Assembly (NCBI GenBank): GCA_050288705.1
Contig: JBNKEI010000105.1
Coordinates: forward strand, 1-22,877
DNA length: 22,877 bases
Reading direction: 5' to 3'
Source: JBNKEI01 sp050288705
GTDB taxonomy: Bacteria > Myxococcota > Myxococcia > Myxococcales > UBA5297
Under the pieces are notes generated by a model that searched no databases, was not told the DNA's origin, and saw nothing but the letters and a program-made list of their open reading frames with translations. Positions 8,733 through 17,453 of this stretch are shown piece after piece (the first letter of the stretch is position 1; each line of letters opens with the position of its first letter). Both the position numbers and the translations under genes were made by a program.

Positions 8733-8947
8733 AGGACTTTCTTCTTTATCTTATCGAAACCACAGGCGAGCAAATATGCCAGCCCATGCTTTTTTGCATT
8801 TACTCGTTTTCGGCAAAAACTAGAAAGCCGAATGAAGAATCAAAGATATTTTTCATGAAAATATTCGCCGCGTTTTTTGCCTCCCTCACTGATTTCCCAT
8901 TTTTTGCTCAAGTGTTAGTTGAGCATGGAGTGGTGAACCCCTGACAT
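8733..8947. other. Short region between convergent genes
   Basis: This 215-bp gap contains two small hairpins: TTCGGC/GCCGAA (8809-8832) and TGCTCAA/TTGAGCA (8905-8925, 7-nt loop). Neither is followed by a T-run in a useful orientation. They may act as weak terminators for the convergent genes. No gene is visible. Confidence 0.4.
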
Positions 8948-10825
8948 TCATTGAATAGTATTGTTGAAAAGTTTGACTCCAATATTTTCGGGGTAAACTG
9001 GCATTCTTCGGGTTTCGAATTTAAATGCGATGGCGAGAGTGCCACTGGGATTGGTTGAAATAATTGGTTGCGTTGGAACCGGAAGGAAAAAACCATCAGC
9101 CGAAAGTTTAAAGTTCGTCCTCGTAAACAACGAGCTAATATATATTTCAGAACCCGCCTTCCAGGTAATAATCGGTATATCGGGAGGAAGAGTTCCTAAA
9201 TGTGGAGTATCGTTGTTTGTCTCGGGAAAGATTACTTCTGTAAATTTAAATTCCCAAGACACACCGTCCTTTTTCCATACTGATGTTGATATGTATGGCT
9301 TTTCAGAACTTGGTGCATGTGAAAGCACAAATGGAGTACTATTCTGACTTATATTAAATTCATATGAAGATTCTGATTCTAAATCAAAGTTCCATCCGTA
9401 GCCGTGCCAATTATTGCCATCCCAGGTTCTAGTTTTGATATCTGAATCTTCACTCCAGCTTACTCGAATCAGATTTCCATCATGGATGGTAATGAGCGGA
9501 CGCCCTGCAGCAACCCCAGAGCCCTCATTCAATGCCGTTGTTCCCATAGATACCCATTCCGAACCATTCCATTTTTTCACGAATATTTTTTTGACGTTAG
9601 AAACATCTTCTTTCCAGGCGAGTACGGGATTGCCACTACTGTCAAGTTTAATATTTGGATCACTAGCACTTCTAGTAATATCATTTATACTTCCTGTTGT
9701 CCCCAGAAGAATCTTCTTGGCACCATCCCATCGTGCTACAAAAATAGAAGCATCTCTCTCTCCAGAAAGCACTTCTCTCCACGCAAACACCGGCTGATTG
9801 GCACCATCAATATCAACACTCATGCTGTCAGCAATATCCCCCGTTGATCGCCCTATTTTGGACCAGGAACTGCCGTCCCACCAGTGAAAAAATATTGTCG
9901 ATTTGGGACCCATAACGTGTCGAGAACCTACGACCACCTCGCAGGCTGGACCTACTGCAATAACCTTGGACCATATGGATGAACATTCGTCATGACCGAA
10001 ATAGGACCAATCTGCTATTCCCAAATCAACCCATTCCGGAACCGACCATTTCCATTCGTTCTCTGGCAATAAAAGCCGATTGCCAGCCAAATCGGTCAAT
10101 TGATTAGTTAGTTTTACGGTCAGTTCATCCGGGTAATCGAGCCTAGTGGTCGGCTTGATTACCAAAGACTTGCCGTCCTTAGAAAGGACGAGTGTTTTAT
10201 CTATTGTTTCGACTTTAGTTGACGAAACAACTACTGAATCAGTAACAGTTTCTGGTTTTATCGGCTCTGAAAAAAAAATGGTAATCGGCGCCCTTGCGCA
10301 AACATTCTCACTTTTAGGCAAAGGCATACGCTTGACAACTGTCGGTGAGGTCAAGTCGACTTCGACAGTAACAGGCTGCGATGCTGGCGACGATATACCT
10401 AAACTATTGGAGGCTCTTGCCGTCAAAAGATGAGCGCCTTCTGCAAGCGATACAGTAATATTCCAAATCCCATCATTATTCGCGGTAGCGCTAGAAATCG
10501 CTAAGCCTGCTTCATAAACGGTCACCAAAAAATTCGGCTGGGCATTGCCGCTAAGCGCCACATCCTTTGTAGAAGAAAATGCTACTGGATTTATTTTTGG
10601 TATTGTCGGGCATCGTTCATCAGCGCAAACCCCATCGTCATTGCAGTCTACATTTTCACAACTTATGGTGTCTAAAGAAATACACAACCCATGGTTGCAA
10701 AAATCTCCTTCCTTGCAGTCCGTATTGCTTGAGCATTTATATTTCCATTTATAACAGCCCACAAAAAACAATAGTGCAGCGACTAAAAACATTCCGTATG
10801 CGTTTCTCCGCACAGCTCGGTTCAC
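8948..10825 (-). CDS. Large Cys-rich, Ig-like surface lipoprotein
   Basis: A 625-aa probable lipoprotein. The preferred start is GTG at 10825 (GAGG about 7 nt upstream), because it supplies the positive N-region (NRAVRR) before the hydrophobic core and lipobox FVGC, with lipidated Cys24. An in-frame ATG at 10792 would remove those charges. After the lipobox comes a cysteine-rich segment (about 31-70) with patterns such as NTDCKEGDFCNHGLC and CNDDGVCADERC, common in myxobacterial lipoproteins. A bacterial Ig-like domain covers about 80-157, and a second of the SbsA Ig-like type about 160-268 (SPTVVKRMP, IFFSEPI, DLAGNRLL). The remaining about 350 residues carry repeated blades of the type FFHWWDGSSWSKIG, FVARWDGAKKILLG and FVKKWNGSEWVSMG, suggesting a beta-propeller. 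The function is probably extracellular binding. Confidence 0.85.
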   Translation of the reverse strand: MNRAVRRNAYGMFLVAALLFFVGCYKWKYKCSSNTDCKEGDFCNHGLCISLDTISCENVDCNDDGVCADERCPTIPKINPVAFSSTKDVALSGNAQPNFLVTVYEAGLAISSATANNDGIWNITVSLAEGAHLLTARASNSLGISSPASQPVTVEVDLTSPTVVKRMPLPKSENVCARAPITIFFSEPIKPETVTDSVVVSSTKVETIDKTLVLSKDGKSLVIKPTTRLDYPDELTVKLTNQLTDLAGNRLLLPENEWKWSVPEWVDLGIADWSYFGHDECSSIWSKVIAVGPACEVVVGSRHVMGPKSTIFFHWWDGSSWSKIGRSTGDIADSMSVDIDGANQPVFAWREVLSGERDASIFVARWDGAKKILLGTTGSINDITRSASDPNIKLDSSGNPVLAWKEDVSNVKKIFVKKWNGSEWVSMGTTALNEGSGVAAGRPLITIHDGNLIRVSWSEDSDIKTRTWDGNNWHGYGWNFDLESESSYEFNISQNSTPFVLSHAPSSEKPYISTSVWKKDGVSWEFKFTEVIFPETNNDTPHLGTLPPDIPIITWKAGSEIYISSLFTRTNFKLSADGFFLPVPTQPIISTNPSGTLAIAFKFETRRMPVYPENIGVKLFNNTIQ

Positions 10826-11614
10826 TATATGCCTCTAGCCTTTCAAAGCTCTTCTGAGCCCAACAATACTTCAGGATTGAGCGCTAAACAAGACTTTTCA
10901 CGCCAGAAGCAGCTCCATTTCTAGGCAATGCCAAATAGAATTATCTTCCGACGAGAAAATAGCGACTCGATTTTCGCATTAGGGGTCTTTTTCGGAAAGA
11001 ACCTTATCCACGGAACGACAAATAAGCAAGGTCTTACGGGTAATCTAGACGAAGCGTTAAAACAAATAGTAATGCAGGCAAAACCTATACTGGCAACAAA
11101 AGTGGTTTACAAACCATGATTATGCAGCGGTTGCTTTTAACAGCGATCTCCATGGCTAAGACCGACCTGGCGCGCTACAAGACCGAGTATTATCGATGGC
11201 GTTGTGAAAGCAATTAAATCCAAACCTGCTTACCGGCAATTAATATCGGTCTCTTATTGAAGAATACTACGAATATAACTATGTTAGCGGCCCGGCGCCG
11301 GACATGCGGCCACATACCGCAAAAGGAGCCGCCGGTGCGGACATCAATCAAAGGTCGCTGTCCTCATTGTCCTCATTTTTCCTGTTGATGTTTATTATCC
11401 GGACTTGAATTGGAACACCGTAACCCAGCGCCTTTGATTAAGTGTTCAAGAATTGCTCGGTTGTGACGTCCGCTTACCGCAGAATGCTCGCAGTGGATAG
11501 GCGCTAATAATTTTCCTGACATGTAGGTTAGTACTGTATTATAAAGGTAATAATATAGGTTATGTGTCGGATGCTTTGTCAACCTAACCAACTCCAGGCG
11601 CTCGGAGATTTCTA
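10826..11614. other. Gene-poor region, possibly remnants
   Basis: About 790 bp with no recognisable gene. A 63-codon frame at 10928-11119 (plus) has no ribosome site and no family resemblance. A 22-codon ATG frame near 11154 (ATGGCTAAGACC) is equally unsupported. A 9-bp direct repeat, GTCCTCATT twice, occurs near 11360-11380. The GH78 start has GGAG about 9 nt upstream. Confidence 0.5.
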
Positions 11615-12970
11615 ATGAAAAAAGAGTATTTCGCTCTAATAGCTGTCGGCATGCTGGCACTCAGCGCTGATTGCGGCAGCGATTCGAATCAGAGCGTTTC
11701 CCCTGAGTTGGCCGGTACCAACAAGGCACTACCTAGCATAGGTGACTGTCGTGGGCACAATTGGGCGCCTAGTCATCTGACTGTTAACGGAATGATCAGT
11801 CCAGTTGATGTAGAACGCTTGCCCCGCTTTGGATGGCAGGTAAACTCCAATGAACAGGTGGCATACGAGATTCGCGTTTCATCTACGCGCATAAAGTCCG
11901 AAGCGCTTGACGGTGATCTATGGACGTCGGGTAGAGTGGCATCATCACAGCAGAACGATATCCGTTACCAGGGGCAAGAGCTTGCTTTTGCAGAGCGGTA
12001 CTTCTGGAGAGTGCGGACTTGGGGAACTCGTGGCCAAAACTCATACTGGTCGCCAGTTGCCTTTTTTGGTACTGGGGTAGGTGCGGAATGGTCGCACTCT
12101 ACACCCATCTGGGCCTTGCCAGAGGGCGCTCAATGGTCTGACTACACGCTAACCACCCATTTAACTGTTAACGAGGTGGCACTGGGCATTCGCTTCCGAG
12201 CGCCCGATGACTACAACGGATATATGTGGCAATTCCGTGGGGCCGACAACCGACTGGTACCGCATCGCCTCAAAGATGGTGATTTTAGCGTTATTCAGAG
12301 CGTGGACCTCCCTGCGGGAACGTTAGCCATTGGCAAAGAAGTGGAGGTGCGCATCGAGGCAGTTGCTTCCACCATACAAACCTATATTAACGGCGTGTTG
12401 GTTCACACTCTGGAAGACTCCATGTTCCTGCATGGCGGGGTGGGAGTGCGCACCGGCAATTACGAGTCGGGAGTGCTCGCTGACTTTTCGGTGGTCTCCA
12501 GCGACGGGACACAGTTTCTGCAAACTGATTTTTCTGCAGGCGATCGCTCTTTCGCCTGTGGCACGGTAAGCAATGGAGTGCTCCAAGTTCCCAGAGCTAG
12601 CCATTGCCTCAACTCGGAAGTGCGTGTCGATTGGGCTTTTTTGCGTAAGGACTTCTTGTTAGCCGACAAGCCAATCGCCTGGGCAACGGCTTACGCCTCT
12701 GCTTCCGACCCGCGACCAGCAAGACAGTATGTGTACAAGCTCTACCTGAATGGAAAATTTGTTGGGCTTGGGCCTACTCAGCCGATCGCCAATGAATCGC
12801 GTTACGACGGCTTCGAAGTCACTACCTTGCTTAACCAGGGCAGCGCACCCAGCTTGTTCGCAAGACCAAGGGTGCGAAGCACCACCAACTGTGACATTGT
12901 AGACTGGCCGAATAGCCAGCGTGATGGTTATGTGTTTCAAGAATATAACACCGTGGTCAACGCCCTATAA
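11615..12970 (+). pseudogene. GH78 alpha-L-rhamnosidase pseudogene, 5' part
   Basis: This is the N-terminal part of an exported alpha-L-rhamnosidase, an enzyme removing terminal rhamnose from glycans. It has a signal peptide of about 18 residues. Next comes a fibronectin-like domain typical of GH78 N-termini (RLPRFGWQV, YFWRVRTW), then a concanavalin-like insert of about 150 residues. The beta-sandwich follows (FLRKDF, ARQYVYKLYLNG, VGLGPTQP, YDGFEVTTLLNQG). It then jumps directly to late (alpha/alpha)6-barrel sequence: DIVDWPNSQRDGYVFQEYNTVVNAL. The intervening stretch that normally holds the catalytic acidic residues (the DCPQR...GWxGD region) is absent. An in-frame internal deletion of several hundred codons has therefore destroyed the active site. 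The reading frame ends at TAA inside the inserted element at 12965. The downstream part lies at 13091-13924. Confidence 0.9.
12956..12964. repeat. Left target-site duplication
   Basis: GTCAACGCC immediately before the inserted element, identical to 13091-13099. The identity extends to 13 bp (GGTCAACGCCCTA) because of matching flanking bases, so the exact duplication length could be 9-11 bp. Confidence 0.8.
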
Positions 12971-13090
12971 GCACTAACCTAAGGGCAGGATTTGTCACAA
13001 AAAATGGAATTTTTGCAAGATTTTCATACAACAAGTCCTTGCATTTAGTACTGTTGTCGTACTGCAAGTGCTTAAAGTTAGTGCTTATAG
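12965..13090. mobile_element. 126-bp MITE-like element inserted in GH78 gene
   Basis: The ends are perfect 14-bp terminal inverted repeats: CTATAAGCACTAAC (12965-12978) and GTTAGTGCTTATAG (13077-13090). GTCAACGCC flanks both sides as a target duplication. It has no coding capacity, so it must move, or have moved, with a transposase supplied elsewhere. Removing the element plus one target copy (135 bp) restores an uninterrupted GH78 reading frame, NTVVNAL then SYRAYRDMAEIA, proving insertion into a once-continuous gene. The insertion introduces an in-frame TAA right at the left end. The internal sequence is AT-rich, and GTGCTTA is repeated near the right end. The transposase family cannot be told from this window. 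Confidence 0.9.
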
Positions 13091-13099
13091 GTCAACGCC
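13091..13099. repeat. Right target-site duplication
   Basis: GTCAACGCC immediately after the inserted element. From here the rhamnosidase reading frame resumes. Confidence 0.8.
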
Positions 13100-13123
13100 C
13101 TAAGCTATCGCGCCTATCGAGAT

Positions 13124-13924
13124 ATGGCAGAGATCGCTGCTGCCATCGGACAAGACGATGATGCCTCTGTCTACAATGCTCGTGCGGAGTCTTTGCGCGC
13201 AGGAATCAACACTCATCTATATTCCGCTAAAAACGGCCGCTACGACGACGGAATGAATGCCAGCGGTAATCTAACCGGTCACTACTCATTACATGCGAGT
13301 GCTTTTGCTCTAGCCTTTGGAGTGCCTGAAGAGGCGGAAGTGCCTCGGGTAGCCGCCTACGTAGCATCGCGTGGCATGGCTTGCAGCGTTTACTGTGCGG
13401 CATTTCTTATTGATGGGCTGTTCAAGGCTGGTAACCACCAAGCTGCACTTGACCTGCTCACGTCCACAAACACTGAAAGTTGGATGAACATGATTAGCCA
13501 GGGAGCAGGAGCCACTACGGAAGCCTGGGATTCGTCATTGAAGAGCAATCTCACCTACTCTCACCCTTGGGCAGCATCACCAGCATTCTTGGTTCCCTCG
13601 GGCCTTTTTGGTATCCGGCCACTGGAAGCAGGCTATACGCGCTTTAGCGTCGAGCCGCATCCCGGAAATCTCGCGTACGCATCGGTAACCGTTCCTACGG
13701 TCAAAGGAAAAATCGTTGCGACTTTTCACAACAATACGGCCGGATTTTGGTTAGCGTTGACTATTCCGGGCAACACCAAAGCCCGGGTAAGTATACCGGT
13801 TCCCGAGGGCACAACGAAAGTGCACGTTAACCTGGTTCCGCATGCGGTTGTCCGCCAGGAGAACGGTTATGTAACCCTGCCGGAATTAGGAGCGGGGCAC
13901 AAAATAATCAGTATCAAGTACTAA
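13124..13924 (+). pseudogene. GH78 alpha-L-rhamnosidase pseudogene, 3' part
   Basis: This is the C-terminal part of the same rhamnosidase, interrupted by the MITE. The frame is open from 13091, and the first ATG is at 13124. It covers the end of the (alpha/alpha)6 barrel (DMAEIAAAIGQ, GINTHLY, GRYDDGM, TLTESW-like block NTESWMNMISQGAGATTEAWD, LTYSHPWAASPAFLVPSGLFGI) and the C-terminal beta-sandwich (GYTRFSVEPHPGNLAYASVTVPTVKG). The histidine and tryptophan-rich SHPWAASP segment is a GH78 hallmark. No ribosome site precedes the ATG, and the fragment lacks the catalytic acids, so it is not expected to be active even if translated. Confidence 0.9.
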
Positions 13925-14202
13925 TTCGAATTCCATAATACGAATACCACGTTTTCCGAGGTAGACACTAAACGGGGTTTAAATGTGTGAAACGACATTC
14001 TTAATGTACTACACGCCAACCAACATATTCCCATTTTTACCGAATTACTGCGACTGTTCGACGAAACTTATCTGTCCCTAGAAAAGTTGGTTGCTCCTTT
14101 GGGCTTAGCTTTTTGCTATGCCTAGTTGTTCGAATCAGAGCAACCCTTTACTTCTTTCTGTCTCTCTAGCTTCCAGGCAAAATGTCAGCTAAATTGAGAC
14201 TT
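13925..14202. other. Gap with possible coding remnant
   Basis: No intact gene. A 45-codon start-less frame at 13991-14125 reads like protein (IPIFTELLRLFDETYLSLEK) and may be a relic I cannot name. CCAACCAAC (14016-14024) and GTTGGTTG (14086-14093) form a small distant inverted repeat. Confidence 0.35.
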
Positions 14203-14544
14203 TCATTCTAAAAGTACAACTGAATTGTATGGGTCCATCCAAAACCAATCCGCGTCCCCTGGTGCGAGCCAGCTACAAGTTCCATTGCCATTGGACCCCG
14301 TGCACAATTTCGCCCAAGCTGCCCATTGGTTATTCACCACCCATTTCCAATTATACTGATTATATATTTTGTGAACGCCATAATCATAAGCCTTCCATTC
14401 GATTCTACCGCCTTCCTCGTTCTCAATACAAACATATCCGCCTGCGCAGCCATACCACGATTCTGCCATGGCGCTGGTCGATAAGCCAGCGATCGACGCC
14501 AAGCACACGGCGGTGAGGACAACCTTCCTTACAATCCTTTTCAT
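14203..14544 (-). CDS. Small secreted four-cysteine protein, I36 inhibitor-like
   Basis: 113 aa from the ATG at 14544, preferred over an upstream in-frame ATG at 14577 because AAAGGACAAA-type spacing (AGGA about 8 nt away) precedes it and a clean signal peptide follows (MKRIVRKVV, hydrophobic core, STSAMA/ES). The mature protein of about 86 residues has four cysteines (33, 39, 81, 90), likely two disulfides. It is rich in Trp, Asn and Gly. The pattern GCAGGYVCIENEEGG, then VVNNQ, LCTGSNGNGTC and a tail ending in VVLLE resembles the I36 (Streptomyces metalloproteinase inhibitor-like) and related beta/gamma-crystallin-like folds. That assignment is tentative. It stands alone, with decayed genes on both sides. 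Confidence 0.75.
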   Translation of the reverse strand: MKRIVRKVVLTAVCLASIAGLSTSAMAESWYGCAGGYVCIENEEGGRIEWKAYDYGVHKIYNQYNWKWVVNNQWAAWAKLCTGSNGNGTCSWLAPGDADWFWMDPYNSVVLLE

Positions 14545-14736
14545 GCTATTTGTCCTTTCTTTAAAATAATGCAGCATTTGACAGTGATTGCTTGCTAAAT
14601 TTTATCCACTTCAGTTTCCGTCACTCATCTAAACGAATGAATACCAAGCTTTGGACGAATCGAATCTTCGGTAAAGCCCACCCAAGCAACACACACAGTC
14701 GAGTTGATGAACTGACCTGCGCCAATATTTCTGAAG

Positions 14737-15123
14737 CTACTGGAGGCGACTGCGACCATCGATCAAAAGCTCCTTGATCGACAACTGGCCCCGGCGTTCG
14801 ATAAACACGATCTCCGCCTTACCCGATCTCACCACTTGTTCTAGTTTCGATGCTTCACCTTCCGGGATGTAAAAGCGCGAGAGATCACGCTCGTCGCCAG
14901 CCGAAAGGCGCACGTCGCAGTGAGTAGCGCTGCAGCACTCGACATAGCTAGCATACCGGGCAGTGCCTTTTCGCTCCAGGCAGATGCAACACCACCGGCA
15001 GGTGCTAGCGCTCCCCTCTCCGACGCCCCACTCAACACGGAAGGTGAGATAATGACCGCGCAAGAGGTCGCGCGAATCGTAACCGTGAATTGGGAATCGC
15101 CATTCCTGTCCGCGTAGCGCCAC
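14737..15123 (-). pseudogene. GDYXXLXY-family protein remnant
   Basis: A 128-codon frame that matches the GDYXXLXY family of membrane-anchored proteins. It contains RFPIHGYDSRDLLRGHYLTFRVEW, where the family has VDPRDLLRGDYV.L.Y. Further on, RFYIPEGEASKLE is followed by an ending in LLIDGRS. The usual N-terminal membrane anchor of about 25-30 residues is missing. The reading frame upstream instead continues into DUF2157-like sequence with a stop between. The middle (about residues 40-75) is unusually cysteine-rich and poorly conserved, perhaps through compensating frameshifts. These proteins normally sit beside DUF2157/DUF4401 membrane proteins, as here. Translation of a truncated product cannot be excluded, but the gene is best called a remnant. 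Confidence 0.75.
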
Positions 15124-15149
15124 TTCAGATCGGACTATGAGACCAATCT

Positions 15150-15298
15150 CCTACCACTGGAGCAACGACCCGAACAATTCGACGTAGCCGGCAATAACTC
15201 GAATAAGCGATCACCGCGGTGGCGAGATTGAGCAAGCGAATGTAGCCCTGCTGATAAGCTACCAGGGCAAAACCAATCCACAATAGAATGAAGGAGTG
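15150..15298 (-). pseudogene. DUF2157-like membrane protein C-terminal remnant
   Basis: On the minus strand, one frame from 15298 to about 15200 reads LLWIGFALVAYQQGYIRLLN then LATAVIAY. After a single frameshift near 15200 another frame continues VIAGYVELFGSLLQ. Joined, this is the last transmembrane region of DUF2157-type proteins (NLG..FA...RY.ELFGSLL.TG). It breaks off at TGG TAG and then runs in the same frame into the GDYXXLXY remnant. A frameshift and a deletion across the gene junction have therefore both occurred. Nothing upstream of 15298 is recognisable as the rest of the gene. Confidence 0.6.
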
Positions 15299-15539
15299 GC
15301 TCCCAGCGCTGGGAGTCTATCATGCTCCACACCGGCTGGCACCAGAGAGGAAAAGGTCTTGTCTAGAACTCGGATTAGCCATCAGCCGATTAAAAATGAA
15401 GAATAAGTTTACACAAATTCCAATAGGTCAGGTCAATCGTTGGCCGGCAATTGAAGAAATCCGATATGGAATAACATTGGATATCTTCGCTTTGCACATC
15501 TTAGTTGCCAATTAACGTGCGGGGGTTGATTATCTACCA
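15299..15539. other. Gap upstream of the transglycosylase gene
   Basis: About 240 bp without a recognisable gene. It includes a perfect 16-bp palindrome, CTCCCAGCGCTGGGAG (15300-15315). Short frames here lack ribosome sites. Confidence 0.4.
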
Positions 15540-17453
15540 GTGAAAACTTGGATCAAAAAGAAGCGCACACATCGAGTGCTCGCTCTAATCACGGCATTTG
15601 TTTCCCTCAGTCTTCTGGCATATTTACTTGTCTTTCCATGGTTAACCGACTACCTCAATGCACAGATTAAAGCGCGACTGCTATCGGCTATTCACCAGCG
15701 AGTTCCTTCTCTGCGCTTAGAAGGTGAAGCAAAACTTCAATGGCCTTTGCAGATCTCTTTCGGGCCAGTTACTATTCCCGGCCGGAGTCCTGATCTGCCT
15801 TTTGTGCGGATTGAGCGCATTCATTCTCGACTGAATCTTTTAGCTCTCTTGCGAGGACGAATCGAATTGGCAGCGGTTGAAGTGAAGGGAATACGAGTTG
15901 CGCTTTCACAGACACCAGAAAATGGCATACTGCTTCGCCCAAATTCTTTATCACCATTGGCACGCGCCGGCCAGGTATCCCCGCTGCATAGGTCTTTTCC
16001 AACTTTCCGCTTTCACGATTTGACGCTGATTTTGCCATACCAGAATCAACAAGTAGTGCTTGGTCCCTATGAAGCCAGTCTTATTAAAAAGAAAGTGGCT
16101 GCTAAAGAAGAAGGGGCGCACGAAGAATACGTGGCGGAGTTGAATTTTCAATTCCCAGCAAAAGGTCAAATCCACTTTTATTCTCATGCCCAGCAATTCA
16201 ATATTGAAATTCAACTCACTAAGATTGACCTGAATATTCTTCCTGCACCTTTGCGGCCACCTTTGCTTTTTAAAGGAACGGGTGATTTCCATGCAAAAGT
16301 GAGCTTATCCAGTAATTACTCAGCGGCCAATGGAAGTATCGGACTGAGCGTTAGTAATCTCTTCTTGAAAAACAGTTTGCTTTCCAACGCTCCAGCAGGT
16401 CCTCTTTCTGTACAATTGACAGGAACCTTTTTTTGGGATTATAAAACCCGTTGGTTGCAATTTGCTAATTCTCTATTTACAATTAATACTCTTCCTATGG
16501 TTATTAATGCGCAAATCCAAACAATTCCCAACCCTAAATTTAAATTGGTAGCGCACGCTGACAATATTGAGTTTGGCAAGCTAATCAATGCCATACCCGC
16601 CACATTTTCTCTAGGACCTGCGCCAGTACATGCATCTGGACCATTGCAGTTTAGGTTAGAAGCATCTGGTCCGCTACTTCGCCCCGCCGATTGGGAGACT
16701 TCGATCGGGCTTGACATTTCTCGTCTACGCCAAGCCGCTCGCAATGCTCCGGCAGCGGTGCTGCGCAAACCATTTATGTATCGACCAATTACTGATTCAG
16801 GTAAAACTCGCTCAATTCTCATTGGGCCTAAAAATAGTGACTTCGTTGCTCTGGAAGATTTGCCCTCCTATGTATGGCAGGCCATAACTATTAGTGAAGA
16901 CGGCACTTTCTATCGTCATCAAGGTTTCGACTTTGAAGAGCTCCAAATTGCACTAAAAGAATCTGTTCAAGGTAAACGCAAAATTCGTGGCGCATCAACT
17001 ATTACTCAACAAATTGCCAAAAATCTTTATTTATCCCGAGAAAAGACACTAACTCGTAAACTACGCGAAGCAGTAATCACCATCGCACTTGAGGCTAGCG
17101 TTCCTAAATCAAGACTTTTAGAAATCTACCTAAACATTGCAGAATGGGGCCCAGAAATTTGGGGCATAGGTCCGGCAGCGCGCCATTGGTTCGGAAAGAA
17201 CGCAAGTGAGCTAACGCCTCGCGAAGCCGCTTTTCTGGCGGCAATCATACCTAATCCGGTGCGTTACCATTTCATGTTTACCCGTGATCAAGTTAGTGAT
17301 TTCTGCAATCAAAAAATAGATACTATTTTGCAGAAAATGAATACTGTTGGAATGCTATCTGATGAAGATTTCGAAGAAGCACTTGCACAACCAATTGTTT
17401 TTAGGAGGGATTCCGACAAAGAAATTGAGAACTCGAAAACCCTGCGTTATTAA
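15540..17453 (+). CDS. AsmA-like / GT51 peptidoglycan transglycosylase fusion
   Basis: A 637-aa inner-membrane protein that likely polymerises lipid II into glycan strands on the periplasmic side. The GTG start at 15540 follows a G-rich stretch. One membrane helix (about 13-35) is followed by about 370 residues of AsmA-like beta-rich sequence (RIHSRLNLLALLRGRIELAAVEVKGIRV is typical, positions about 93-120). The GT51 domain occupies about 425-610. It has SEDGTFYRHQGFD with catalytic Glu453, RGASTITQQIAKNLYLS (483-499), TRKLREAV with the second conserved Glu510, and LLEIYLNIAEWG. The transglycosylase domain is MtgA-sized and no penicillin-binding transpeptidase domain follows, so it is monofunctional. 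The stop codon overlaps the end of the convergent polyferredoxin gene by 4 bp. The chain of AsmA plus GT51 is unusual compared with MtgA or class A PBPs. Confidence 0.9.
   Translation: MKTWIKKKRTHRVLALITAFVSLSLLAYLLVFPWLTDYLNAQIKARLLSAIHQRVPSLRLEGEAKLQWPLQISFGPVTIPGRSPDLPFVRIERIHSRLNLLALLRGRIELAAVEVKGIRVALSQTPENGILLRPNSLSPLARAGQVSPLHRSFPTFRFHDLTLILPYQNQQVVLGPYEASLIKKKVAAKEEGAHEEYVAELNFQFPAKGQIHFYSHAQQFNIEIQLTKIDLNILPAPLRPPLLFKGTGDFHAKVSLSSNYSAANGSIGLSVSNLFLKNSLLSNAPAGPLSVQLTGTFFWDYKTRWLQFANSLFTINTLPMVINAQIQTIPNPKFKLVAHADNIEFGKLINAIPATFSLGPAPVHASGPLQFRLEASGPLLRPADWETSIGLDISRLRQAARNAPAAVLRKPFMYRPITDSGKTRSILIGPKNSDFVALEDLPSYVWQAITISEDGTFYRHQGFDFEELQIALKESVQGKRKIRGASTITQQIAKNLYLSREKTLTRKLREAVITIALEASVPKSRLLEIYLNIAEWGPEIWGIGPAARHWFGKNASELTPREAAFLAAIIPNPVRYHFMFTRDQVSDFCNQKIDTILQKMNTVGMLSDEDFEEALAQPIVFRRDSDKEIENSKTLRY

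Noticed and set aside
8905..8925. Hairpin TGCTCAA/TTGAGCA as intrinsic terminator
   Set aside because: The T-run lies on the wrong side for either strand, so it does not meet the terminator pattern.
10928..11119. 63-codon plus-strand frame
   Set aside because: No ribosome site, no family resemblance, and isolated in a decayed stretch.
13991..14125. 45-codon start-less frame (IPIFTELLRLFDETYLSLEK)
   Set aside because: Protein-like text, but too short and unassigned to call a pseudogene.
15300..15315. Perfect 16-bp palindrome CTCCCAGCGCTGGGAG
   Set aside because: It lies in a decayed coding region, has no loop and no repeat elsewhere in the window, and could be a chance palindrome.
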